Source of the DNA: Erythroxylum novogranatense
Taxonomy: Eukaryota > Streptophyta > Magnoliopsida > Malpighiales > Erythroxylaceae
Assembly: GCA_029891385.1 (NCBI GenBank)
Contig: CM057227.1
Location: 57,599,567-57,663,566 of the forward strand
Direction: 5' to 3'
Length of the DNA stretch: 64,000 nt
Under the pieces are notes generated by a model that was given only the letters and a program-made list of their open reading frames with translations, searched no databases and had not been told where the DNA came from. Position numbers and translations under genes: made by a program. Of the stretch, positions 47,537 through 58,100 are shown one piece after another. The stretch's first letter is position 1, and every line of letters begins with the position of its first letter.

Positions 47537-49634
47537 TGTTGGAGTTATGTAAATATAGTTCCTCGAAAGCAAGTGTATTTACATGTAACTTTATCTTCTT
47601 CGATTCTGCTTTGTAATGAAAATATTTATTATTAATAAAACAAAAGAGTTTGGTTTTATCTGTATGAGCATTATATATCTGGTCATAAGGTACCAAGATT
47701 CATTTGTAAGTAATAGACATATACATAGAGATGTATGGGAAACATGTATATTATTAGAATCTAAATTAATTGATTCACAGTTGAATAATCAAGTTGGTCG
47801 TTTGATTATGGTTTAGATCGTAGTGTTGCGATTTATCTCCATATAAGTAAAGGAGTTTACTTAAAGGGAATGATGAGTTTCATATCATGATAGTAGTAGA
47901 CTATCGATAATGGCACTATTAAATGAATCTGGAATCAAGTATGTTTTCAAGAATAAAGTGGGTCGTTACTTTAATCTTAAAATATACAACTTAAGAATTC
48001 GCTTATTATGAACCACAATCTTGATGAGTGGTGAACTCATATGTATTTCATTATAATTCTTGATATGATCGAATGGATTTTTACAGGTATTAATCCGATT
48101 ATTCGCATGTTGGAATTATTAATTGAAACATGTATCAGGGAACATTCACTCAAATAAAGAGTTTATAGTGTTATCATCTCTTCTAGATGTTTTAAGGAGA
48201 TTTGGTGATTAAACTGGCGCTAGTAGTTTGATGGACTAGCTACCCATCAAGTCTTAACACTAAGATGAGATCTTATGTGTTAATCACCATATAAAGTAAA
48301 ATGAGAGATCTAGAAGGAAAAACCAACATAAGGGCAAAATGGTAATTTTACCCTTTGTTGTGCGGATGGCTATAATAAGGTTCTAAATAGGGTTTGCAAT
48401 TGGACATATTCTCATAATATTTAATAATTCAAGAGTTCAACTAATTGTCTTTAGTGGAATGACATTTAGTTAATAAGCTAGAATTAATTCCAATGAGATT
48501 GAATTATTTCTGGGCTTATTGGAGCTTGAATTATCAAAGTCTAATAAGATTCCCACTTGGCTTTAAGGAAGGTTATCAAGCTAAGTAAGAAGTAGTTTGG
48601 AGGCTTTAGAAGTCCATAATTAAATGATGGGCTTATACTAATTAATGGTTAATTGGAAGCCCATATGTTCATTTAGAAATGGGCTTGTTTTGGTTTAATG
48701 TAATTGATTAGATTAATTATATTAAAACAATTTTTTTTAAATGGAGAAGAAGCAATTTCGAAATTGTGTTAGGTTAGATGTGTAACCACACATTTGACAT
48801 TAAAATACTAAATAAAGATGGTCTTTATTATGGTTCATCATTATTAAATGGAGTTATGAACTTACCATTAAATGGTTTAATGGTTGGCTTTTAATGTTGG
48901 CATGTAACCTATTTGCATTCATTAGATTAAAGATGAAAGATGTGCATTAGATGGACCATCTTCCTTCTTTATTCTTGCCAAAACCGAAATGGGTATTCAA
49001 TTATAGGTTATGGTCTTTTCAAATAGCCATTTTAAAGATAAATGAAGTAATTCTCATTTATTGGCTATTTTATGAGTGATTAATGTAAGAAGTGATGCAT
49101 TGGATGCCTCTCACTCTTTCCATTCACGCATATTTCAAATTGAGATGTAAGAAAGGGTTCTTGCATGGTTTTAGACATTCTCTCCTTTCATGCAAGGTAG
49201 AACCAAAATTCCTAAGTGAAAGAATTGAAAGAGTTTCAATTTTGGTTCTTCTTCTTCTAAGAAAATCTCCTCCAAATATTTCTTCTCCTTTCCCACCAAA
49301 GGATTTTGTTAACCTAGTTGTCCTTGAAGAACAAGTGGTAAATCTAATTGGTTGAGGATACTACAAAAGGAAGAAGATAGATTGCTAAAGGAAAAGACTC
49401 AAAGGCAAAGGATTTGGATATAAGAAGGAGAGGATAGCAATGAGGATTTAAAGTCAGCGAAGGAGTCGGTAATTCCTTTTATCTTGTTCTTGGTTTTATT
49501 ATCCTTATACCATATCATGTATAGATTAGCATGTTGATTTGGATATATTGCTTCCACTGCAAGATGATTACTTAAAAAGTTTTGAAATCTATCGTTTCTC
49601 CATACTAAGCATGCTTTCTTTTTCCGATCCAACA
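47537..49634 (+). repeat. Second (shared) LTR of element F
   Basis: 2098 bp, same ends as the first LTR. It is preceded by a polypurine tract and followed two bases later by the primer-like site TGGTATCGAGC (49637-49647). It therefore acts both as the right LTR of unit 1 and the left LTR of unit 2. Confidence 0.93.
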
Positions 49635-51125
49635 ATTGGTATCGAGCCGATTTTTATGCATGATTTCGTTCCTATATGGTGGATGCATGGGTTGGCAATC
49701 TTTTATGTATACTGCATATTTTATGTGATAGAAATATATATAGTGTATGTTGCTCTTTTGGTTGTCCATAGAAGTTAAATTTTATCTTGTAAGATTTCTT
49801 CATTTGGTTGTAACAAGGAGGGTGGTCTATCATCACCATGTTTCCTCCTTGGTTTCTTTTTCTATTTTATTTGATTTTGTAATGTACAAATTGATGTAAT
49901 GATGAAGAAGGAGCAGCCATGGATTGAAGAAATGGAAAGGTAAAATTTTCGTGTATCCTTTTGTGTTTTGGCATAAGTTTTGTGAAAACTAAGTTGCTGG
50001 AATTTTGTTTCAATGAATCATATTTCAGTTATGATTGGAAAACAAGTGCTGGTTTTTGTTTCAAAGAATCCAATTTCGGTTTTGCTAAAATACTAAGTGC
50101 TGTGTTTAATTTTCATGAAATGAGTTTCGGTTTTAATAAAACAAGTGCTCGAATTTTTGTCAAAACAAAGATTTGGTTTTCTAAAATCTAGTGCTGGAAT
50201 TTTATTTTTCAAAATGACAAAATTCTAATTTCATAAATGCCATTACATTTTGTTTACCGAATGGGCGGATCATGTTAGCGAAGAGTTCAAGCGGAAGATC
50301 CAAGATGAAGAAGCATATTTTGGGCCTAAAAGGCTTGTAATTATTTTATGTTTCTAGGATGGACAATCAAAAGTGGCTTTATTAGTTCATGTGATGAATG
50401 GAGAAATGAATGCTTGTAATATGTGATATTATGTGATTGCATGTCATTTAGAAAATTGCCAACCCTAGGCCTTGCCATGCATTCATTATGTATGAGATAT
50501 ATAATGAAACAATATAGGATGGATAATAAATTGCATCTAGACAAGATGGTATTTAAAACTTAAAGCCCAAAAAGATTGAGTGGGAGAGGATGCTCCTGTG
50601 AGAGTCCACGGTCTCCAAATGATGGCCCGTTTGCATGTGGTGAAGTGTTACTCTTCATCGGAGGGCATGGATCCTAGATCTTGCATGGTTTGGGTCTCCT
50701 TAAGGATAAGTCCACTTAATGATAGCAAATGTGACCTCCCACCGAGGCATGATTTGTAGGTATCTTTAGTGAATGAATCAAATGGTTATACACTCAACAT
50801 TTTTTTATCAATAAACTGCCCACCGTTGCCCTGTTGGTAAAAGTATGGACCAAATTAAGATGCTTCTTAAAAAATTGAGCATGAGATGCTTGGTAGTTTT
50901 TTGAGTGGGAGGGTCCCAGTTTTTCTTTTAATAGATAAGATGGCCCACCGTCACTTAGTCATTATAGATAAGAAAAATAACCGTCAGATAATGTTTTAAT
51001 TTTTAAGTTTTGTTAAATCTATCATCATGCATGCATGCATCATGATTTTATACAAAGTTCCATAAATTGTTGACTAGTATGCTCATGTTTTAATAATTTA
51101 TATTTTCGACATAATCAACCACAAA

Positions 51126-52440
51126 ATGAATCCACTCACCCTGCTCTTGACTAATAACAAATTGGAAAATGGAGACAAGTTTAATGAATGGAGACGTAAC
51201 CTTGACATTGTTCTTCAATATGAACGTATTTCATGGGTGTTAACTGAAAATGAGCCTACACCTCTAAGTGGAGATGCAACTCCTGAGCAAGTCCAACAAC
51301 ATGAGCGTTGGCAGAATGCTGACAAGACTACTAAGTGTTATATTCTGGCTTCAGTCAGTGGCATGTTGCAAAAGCAAATTGTTTGTATGAAAACTGCTAG
51401 TGCAATGGTCCATCACCTACATGAGATGTTTGGTGTGAGGACTAGGTCTGCAAGAGTGAAAGCTATCCAAACCTTTCATAATCTCGCATGTAAACTCGTG
51501 AACCAGGTGCGGGATTACATGATGAAGGTAATCTCTGCGGTCACCGAGGCCGAGATGCTTGGGCGGATATGGATGCGGACACGAAATGATTATGATCATC
51601 AATAGCTTAAACTCTTCTTTTCAGCAGTTTAAGTTGGACTATGAGCTCAACAAAGAAGGATTACACCTTGAGTGAGTTGATGCATACCCTCAAGAGCATG
51701 GAGGAAATATTGAATATTAAGGCTCATGGGCCGAAGCTAATGTAGCTTCTTCTTCTAAGCCAAGGTAAGGGCAAGGAAAGAAGAAGGGTCCAATGAAAAG
51801 AAGGCCCAAATAGGGTCAAGGCCAAACCCATGAAAAGAAGGCCAAAGAGAACATCAAAGGAAAGTGTTTCCACTGTGATGAGATGGGCCTTCGGAAAAGA
51901 AACTGTCCGCCTACCTAGAGTCCCTCAAAAGCAAACAAGGTATGGGCTTCCTAAGTTTTTAGGAACTAGAAATGTGGCAGATTTATCTACTTCTTGGATA
52001 TTAGATTCGGAGCCACTAACCATGTTTGTAATTCTTTGCGGGTTCCAATAAAGGAAAAGACTTCCTAAAGGCCGCCAAGTTAAGATAGCGATGGTTCCTA
52101 TATTTCAGCAGTAATCGGTGGGAGTAGTTATCTTGGACTTTCCTAATGGTCATAGGTTATATTTGGAATATGTTTATTACATGCCAATGATTGTAAGGAA
52201 CATGATTTCTGTTTTTTGTCTAATAAAATCTGGCTATTCCTTATATTTTGAAAAGGTTGTTTCAATATATGAGAATAAGGATTTTATTTGTGAAGCGATA
52301 ATTAAACAGGGATTGTTTTTTATAGAACCTATGAAAGGCTCACTAAACACCACAGAATTGATAAAACCAAGACAATCCAATATCTCTAGCATTAATTCAA
52401 AGTATCTGTGGCATCTAAGGATGGGTCATATCAATCAGAA
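51126..52440 (+). pseudogene. gag: Gag and start of pol of element F, second unit, truncated
   Basis: The N-terminus MNPLTLLLTNNKLENG through about 155 codons is intact (51126-51605) and shows the copia gag fold with CYILASVSGMLQ and MVHHLHEMFG. After a frame break near 51590 come a Lys-rich linker, a partial zinc knuckle (CFHCDEMG, near 51868) and the pol segment LEYVYYMPMIVRNMISVF (about 52160). The reading ends within LWHLRMGHIN at about 52440, where the sequence jumps into the right LTR of B. It lacks integrase, reverse transcriptase and RNase H entirely. Confidence 0.85.
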
Positions 52441-53267
52441 AAGACGCAGACGCTAAGCAAAGCAGACGCAGACGTAGACACAGATGCGAATAGTAAAGCA
52501 GACAAAGACGCGAAATAGTAAAAGCAGACGCAGACGCAGAAACACAAACGATAAAATACAGACGAAGAAAAGAAGATGCGGAATTCAAAAAGAAGACGAA
52601 GGAGTCAGTTCGAGTTAGTTACAGAACTCAACTGAATAACCGTTTCCTTAAAGATTCAAGAAACAAGAATTAAGAAGCAATTGGAGACGAAGGCTATAAA
52701 AATAATTCGAAGTCGAAGGTTGCAAAGTTAGAAAAAGCTAGAAGAAATTAAAAAAAAAAGTGAATTACATCTACGTGATCGTAAAGAGCTTATTGTGAGA
52801 ATTAGCTGAGAGCTATTTTACTGTAACAAGTGTTCAAACACTTTTCTGAGAAAAAGTAGTACAGATAGCCTGCAGAGGCTAAGTGTGAAAGAATACTGGT
52901 TGTAGAGACCTGAAGAGGCTCGCAAAGAATACTTGTAAAATTTAAGAGATAGTGAAATCTCATAAGGAACTCTGAGGACTGGACGTAGCCCATGGTTTGG
53001 GGTGAACCAAGATAAATCTCTGTGTCAACCACTCTCACTCTATATCTCTATATTATAGATTCAAGTTTTATCAGTACTTAACTCGTAAACAAGTTTTTTT
53101 CAAAAGTTTTGATTAATTAGAATCTATTAGAAGTTCTGTAAAGAATTTTATTTCTAATAAACAGTTTTGAAAGATTTTTCAAAAAGGGGAATACACAATT
53201 CAACCCCCCCTTCTCGTGCATTCTATATCGTTTTATAAGTAAGTGTATTAACTTGTGATTCACTTCA
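52441..53267 (+). repeat. Right LTR of element B, 5'-truncated
   Basis: Aligns to 16590-17415 of the left LTR from the 'gacgcagacgctaagcaaag' region to the end TTCACTTCA. The first part of the LTR is missing, replaced by element F sequence. The right target duplication gttta (53268-53272) is intact, so this end is the true end of B. Confidence 0.93.
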
Positions 53268-53272
53268 GTTTA

Positions 53273-53646
53273 TTGAATTCCTTGTTCAGATAGTTTTGCA
53301 TATTAGACCTTTATCTAATACACTGTCTATTGAAGCTGAAACTATACCCCTGCAAGGAAGACAGTTGCTTATGCTACCTGCTCCCTATGACTTAGACATC
53401 CCAGAGTCAAATGTATTCATTCATCCACCCACATTTGCGATTCGAGAAGATTACATTCCTTCCTCGGATGCTTATGCTACAACAACTGCGTTCACTGCTC
53501 CCTCAGCAGATATTGATCAATCCTCCTCACCGTTGGACTCACAAGCTGAAATCAGCAAATTACGCGGAGAAGTCAACGAGATAAAGGAGACAATGAATGA
53601 TTTGAAGAAGATGATGACAGAACTGTTGAAGAGTTGTCGTCATTAA
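53273..53646 (+). pseudogene. Third ORF (envelope-like) of element A, 3' part
   Basis: Continues from 16454 in the same frame once B and one TSD copy are removed. It encodes EFLVQIVLHIRPLSNTLSIE, a Pro-rich middle (DIPESNVFIHPP), and a C-terminal heptad-like coiled coil, EISKLRGEVNEIKETMNDLK, ending at the stop at 53644-53646. No stop interrupts it. The coiled coil suggests self-association, which is inference. A 220-bp non-coding spacer with a triple 'gagaagagaatgagcagag' repeat (53672-53725) separates it from the polypurine tract. Confidence 0.85.
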
Positions 53647-53865
53647 TCATTTTTTATTATAACAAATAGGGGGAGAAGAGAATGAGCAGAGGAGAAGAGA
53701 ATGAGCAGAGGAGAAGAGAATGAGCATAAAAGAATCTGAAAAGGGTGTGATTGAAGGAGACGAAGAAATGAAAGGAAGAAGAAAAAGAAGATTTTTGAAG
53801 ATAAGTTTTTTTCTTCTTATACATTGTATTTTGTTAACTTTTTTTGTATATAATTTGTTATCATC

Positions 53866-53878
53866 AAAAAGGGGGAGA
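53866..53878 (+). other. Polypurine tract of element A
   Basis: AAAAAGGGGGAGA ending one base before the right LTR of A, the expected plus-strand primer. Confidence 0.92.
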
Positions 53879-53879
53879 T

Positions 53880-54753
53880 TGTTAAGTCAAAATGACTTTA
53901 CTTAGATATAATTTTGATGTATAACAAAGAGAAAAATACAGACGAAGCAATACAGAAATACAAACGCAGACGTAAAAGAGAAATACATACACAGACGCAG
54001 ACATAAAATAAAAAACAGACGAAGACGTGAATTAAAAAAAAGATGCAGAAGAAAAATTGAAAAGCATACGCAAGAGTCAGTTCGGGTTAGTTACAGAACT
54101 CAACTGATTAACCGTTTCTTTTAAAGATTCAAGAAACAAGATTCAAGAAGCAAGAATACAGAAACAAGAATCAAGAAGCAGTTGGAGACGAAGGCTATAA
54201 ATACAAGTCGAAGTCGAAGATTGCAAAGTTTGTTGAAAAAAAATAGCTGAATTATATCTACGCGATCATAAAAAGCATACTGTGCAAATTAGCCGAGAGC
54301 TATTTTTATTGTAACAAGTTTCAAACACTTTTCTGTGAGGAAGTAGTACAGATAGTCTGCAGAGGCTAAGTGTGAAAGAATACTGATTGTAGAGACCTGA
54401 AGAGGCTCGTAAAGAATACTTGTAAAAGTTGAAGAGATAGTGAAATCTTATAAAGAACTCTGAGGACTGGACGTAACTCACGGTTTGGGGTGAACCAGGA
54501 TAAATCGCTGTGTCAACTACTCTTACTCTATCTCTCTTTTAGATTCAAGTTTTATCATTACTTAGTTCGTAAACAAAGTTTTCAAAGTTTTGATTAATTA
54601 GAATCTATCGGAAGTTCTGTAAAAGAATTTTATTTCTAACAAACATTTTTTAAATAATTTTTTTCAGAAAAGGGGAATACACAATTCAACCCCCCCTTCT
54701 CGTGCATTCTTATATCGTTTTATAAGCTTTGTATTAACGTGTGATTCACTTCA
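53880..54753 (+). repeat. Right LTR of element A
   Basis: 874 bp, TGTTAAGTC ... GATTCACTTCA, followed directly by the target duplication ctatc (54754-54758). It has fewer 'cagacg' words in U3 than the left LTR. Confidence 0.95.
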
Positions 54754-55900
54754 CTATCTACATAGAATAAATTTCAATTACACTGATGGCTCATCCTACT
54801 TCCAATCATGCCATATAAAATCTGGCAATTGTTATAAGATGGTTTCTTAGCAGAAATGGAGATCCCTAAGTAGGTAAAGAAAGGGACCTTAATCTACATC
54901 CTTGTTAGATAGGAGGCTCTGAACCTAGAGCATTTGTTGTAGTTGAAAGCAATACGAAATTTTTATCTAGATTTATGTCTAGGCCCAAAAATTTTTTGAA
55001 AAGGAAGATGAAGTTCAATAAAATTTTGACTAAAGCAGAATTATCCTCACAAAACAAGAGAAATCCATCTACAAAGGTCAAGTTAAACATACCAAACTTA
55101 TCATATTTATTGTGAAATTTGAAGTTGAGATCCCTATAGATGTTTTGATCAGTAAGCCTTATCAAGAATTCCATACAAATAGAGAAAAGATAGAGGGATG
55201 TGGGGTCTCCTTACTCTATCCCCCTCCTTGCTTTGATGATCTTAGTTTGCTCCCCATAGACTAAAACATAAAAGGAAGTAGTCACTACGAACTACTCTAT
55301 CTTGGTGATAAATTTATGAGGAAAGTCGAGAGCTTGAGGTGAATGCAAGATGAATTACTAATTAAAATATTCAAACACTTTATGAGACTCGCATAATTCT
55401 TATAATAAGTTGTCTTTTTAGTAACCCTTGAGGAGTTTCAATGCTAATAAGATGTTATCGCCCATATTTCTTCCAATTATAAAGGTTCCTTGAGATTTTC
55501 TTATGAAAGAGTTTAGGATTTGTTTCAATCCTGAGGCAAGGATATTAGAGATAATTTTATAAAAAATACTGAAACATGGAACGACTCTAAAATTGTTAAA
55601 AGAGTTAAGATTTAGGGTCTTAGGAAACAAATATAAGTTAGTTCTATTGATCACCCCAAGCAACTTAACTAATGTTAAAAAATTCCATCATAGCTTTAGT
55701 AACATGTTCCCTTATCCAAAGCTAATCTTCGTTGTAAAAGAATCCATTCAATCTCTTTGGTCTAGGTGCCTTATTGGGATTAAGCCTCTTCGTAGAATTC
55801 TCTACATCCAATTCATTAATAGGTTTGATCAAATCTTCTTTAGGATTTCCTGATAAGAGAACTAGTAAGAAGGAGCTTAGGACTTAAGCTAAAGAATTTC
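54754..55900 (-). pseudogene. LINE (L1-type) ORF2, reverse transcriptase part, split by element A
   Basis: Read downward on the minus strand: LNPNKAPRPK near 55780 (the KAPGPDG motif), then FRVVPCFSIFYKIISNILAS and GTFIIGRNMGDNILLALKLL (55640-55420), then GDPTSLYLFSICMEFLIRLT (about 55215-55150). The catalytic box follows at 55064-55075 as FVDGFLLFC, where FADD is expected, so the second Asp is lost. Next come NLDKN and then TYLGISISAKK near 54850. It breaks off at the TSD of element A and resumes at 8752. Several stops and frameshifts are present. The enzyme would have copied LINE RNA at nicked chromosomal DNA. Confidence 0.88.
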
Positions 55901-57070
55901 TAATGCTAGGAGAGCCTAAGGTTCTTTAGAATTATCTATAAACCTCCTTTTAGAGTTCCTCTTATCATCAAATCATTTCACCATTGGTTTTGTAGAGATT
56001 TAAAAATGTATTGGTATTCCTTCTGGCCTAAATTTCTTTAAAGAAATACAAAAATACTTATCACCATTGTGAAGCTAAAATGTTCTTTCCTATGCTATTT
56101 TATTAAGTTATTAGTATTAATAGCATTGATATATTAATGAAGTGCTCTCCTTTCTTTCTCCTATTTCCCTAAAGTTTGAAAGATCATTATAAAGGTTCTA
56201 TTGGGCTTGATTGATTATTAATACTTTTTTATAACAATAATCTAATGGAGGTTATAAAGGAATTTCTTGACTAAGTTGAGTTTCCTAAGTCGTTGATTTT
56301 ACATAAACCTTCAACCTAAAAAGCCATACCTTCCTTAATACCATATTAAAATCCCTCTAGCCTGGTGACCCAATTGAAAAATCTAAATGGTGTGATCCAC
56401 TTAAAAGCCTTTGCCATGTTATGGATTTCAATGATGGAATGATTTGTGGTTAATGGATTGTTAAGGAAAGCCTTGGTATTATCAAAATTTTGAAGCCATA
56501 TTTAGTTCACTAAGGCCTTATAAATTTTTTTGTCTTAGAAAACATTTCCTATTTTGCTTTTTTTTTAAGTAAATAGATTCACTTCGTAACTAAAGTTAGT
56601 AACATTATTCTTACTTAATCAAGTTGTCACATGATTGCGGGGACTTCTTGTGTCTATGCATCCTTGAGTTTATGAAGCATATAAGGTATAATTAAAATCA
56701 CCAAGCAATATTTAGGACTATTCATACCAAATTTTATAAGTTTCGAGTATCTTCAAAGGGATGTTCTTTGAAATACAAGATTTACAAAATAAATAAAGCT
56801 TACTCATTGTTTCTTTCTATATAAGTGGACTGCCTATTCATTCATAAGGGAACTAAAAATTTTAAAATTTTTAAAGATCATAAGCCATCACAATTATTCC
56901 ATTTTGTGGTCTCTATGGTTTATGATTGTTATATAATTGCTTTGAAATAACTAGAGACTTTTACATCTATCCTTTTTCATCTTAGTTTCCAAAAGACCAA
57001 CTACAATTATCTTGACTGTTTATAGATAGTTATAATATGCCTACTATCTATTGAGTTTACTAAAGCTTCT
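55901..57070 (-). pseudogene. LINE ORF2, endonuclease part, decayed
   Basis: Short readable pieces of an apurinic-type endonuclease domain. Near 57010 is IIVVGLLETKMKKDRC, matching the GLLETK segment close to the N-terminus of plant L1 ORF2. Near 56400-56370 is a piece ending PFRFFNW, the usual PFRFFNxW of the domain's C-terminal side. The frame is broken many times between them. The order and distance to the reverse transcriptase are as expected. Confidence 0.7.
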
Positions 57071-57689
57071 CATATTCTAAACAGCTATTAACACTTCGAA
57101 AGGGTAAAGGAGTTCTTGTTTTCCTACTTGATCTCCTCAAGACTAGTGTAAATTTTTTTATTTCAATCTCTTTAGCTCCTTCCTCATTCTAATCTTCCCT
57201 TAAGTATTCCTCTCCGATCTCTATAATATCTTCAAGTGCATAATTAATATATACTCACATTTCTTATATATTATCTCTGCTCATTTATGATAGATCTTCT
57301 GACCTATATATGTTTATTGCCTCGTTAATTCTTTCTTCATTGGCTTCTAGATTAGCCATTAGGATATTTCGAACATCCTCTTTGCTAACTCCATTTTTTA
57401 CTCGACCTCTGTCCCTTTAATCATCTGAAGAGAGTTCTCATTTCCTTTATTAGCTTCTAAAGTAGTTTATGAAGCTATTGGGTTGTCATCAATTTTGGTG
57501 TCTCCAACTAGTTCTTTATAATCATCCCTTTTGAGTCTCCAACTAGTTCTTAATAATTATCCCTTTTGAAACTTTTCTTAATAGGTTTCTAAGTTGTCTT
57601 CTCTTTTAGTTTTAGACGATTCCATTGATATGTAATAAGAACTTCATCATATTATAGTGCATCAAACTCATTCAATCTTATCATCTTGA

Positions 57690-58100
57690 TAGTCTCTAGA
57701 AGTTTCATTCAGTTTTCCACTTAAATACACAACCTCATATAACCAATTCTATTCATGGTGGTAGTATTTCCATCCATACAAATAGATTTTTCTAATAAAC
57801 TCACCAAGTAGCTTAAACACAAAATGTTCCAATATTCTAAAGGCATGTTATGAAAATGAAAATGAAACTAAATAAGGAATATCTTAAGCTTCTATCTATT
57901 AAGTGACATCCTAAGTTTCCATTATTAGAGAAGTATTTACTTACTAAGAATATGCCAAAGCCTTTTTTCAAAAATTTTGAGTACAGTAGAGTCACTAGTA
58001 AACTTGAAAATAAAAAATTCTTCCTTATTCACTAGTACTTTCTCTAAGCCCAAAGAGCTCCAATTTTGATCTATCCAAGTTTTCATCATATGAAAAGATC
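57690..58100 (-). pseudogene. LINE ORF1 (DUF4283-like) fragment
   Basis: The minus strand gives EEFFIFKFTSDSTVLKIFEK (about 58025-57965) and RLWHI. Further on comes NMPLEYWN (about 57840), then KSICMDGNTTTMNRIGYMR (about 57795-57735). These match the layout of DUF4283, the RNA-binding domain of plant L1 ORF1 proteins. It lies just upstream of the endonuclease, as expected. Stops and frameshifts are frequent. The 5' end of the LINE is probably close to 58100 or slightly beyond. Confidence 0.68.

Larger units (their letters stand above)
40677..52440 (+). mobile_element. Element F: Ty1/copia tandem array (LTR-internal-LTR-internal)
   Basis: Order: LTR 40677-42775, internal region 42776-47536, LTR 47537-49634, internal region 49635 to about 52440, then an abrupt switch into the right LTR of B. 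The base pattern before the first LTR is tatac (40672-40676). The five bases after the second LTR (attgg) are its own internal start, so that is not a separate insertion. The two halves are very similar throughout, including a shared unusual primer site. This is best explained by unequal recombination between LTRs of sister copies, followed by a deletion that removed the third LTR. The internal region has a leader of about 1.5 kb before gag, unusually long. Confidence 0.9.
16455..53267 (+). mobile_element. Element B: second Sirevirus copy, inserted in ORF3 of A
   Basis: B belongs to the same family as A, in the same orientation. It is bounded by the 5-bp target duplication gttta (16450-16454 and 53268-53272). 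The left LTR is 16455-17415; the right LTR survives only from about 52441. Internal order repeats that of A: gag, pol, third ORF. ORF3 is split first by element C (22877-38519) and then by element F (from 40677). The rest of B, from about 40677 to the first 100-150 bases of its right LTR, is missing because of a deletion. About 11 differences in some 310 bp of LTR were counted by eye, similar to A. Confidence 0.93.
8753..54753 (+). mobile_element. Element A: Sirevirus-type Ty1/copia retrotransposon (carries B, C, E, F)
   Basis: Outer element of the nest. It has LTRs at 8753-9641 and 53880-54753, both starting TGTTAAGTC and ending in CA. An initiator tRNA-Met primer site and a polypurine tract lie at the inner edges. 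The 5-bp target duplication ctatc is intact (8748-8752 and 54754-54758). Internal order is gag, protease-integrase-reverse transcriptase-RNase H (the copia order), then a separate third ORF. That ORF is cut by element B at 16454 and resumes at 53273. Without the insert A would be about 9.2 kb. Hand comparison of about 300 bp of the two LTRs shows about 12 differences, mostly transitions, so A is not recent. Confidence 0.95.

Noticed and set aside
49635..52440. Second copia unit as an independent insertion
   Set aside because: There is no target duplication at 49634. The middle LTR leads directly into a primer site, so a shared-LTR tandem array fits better.
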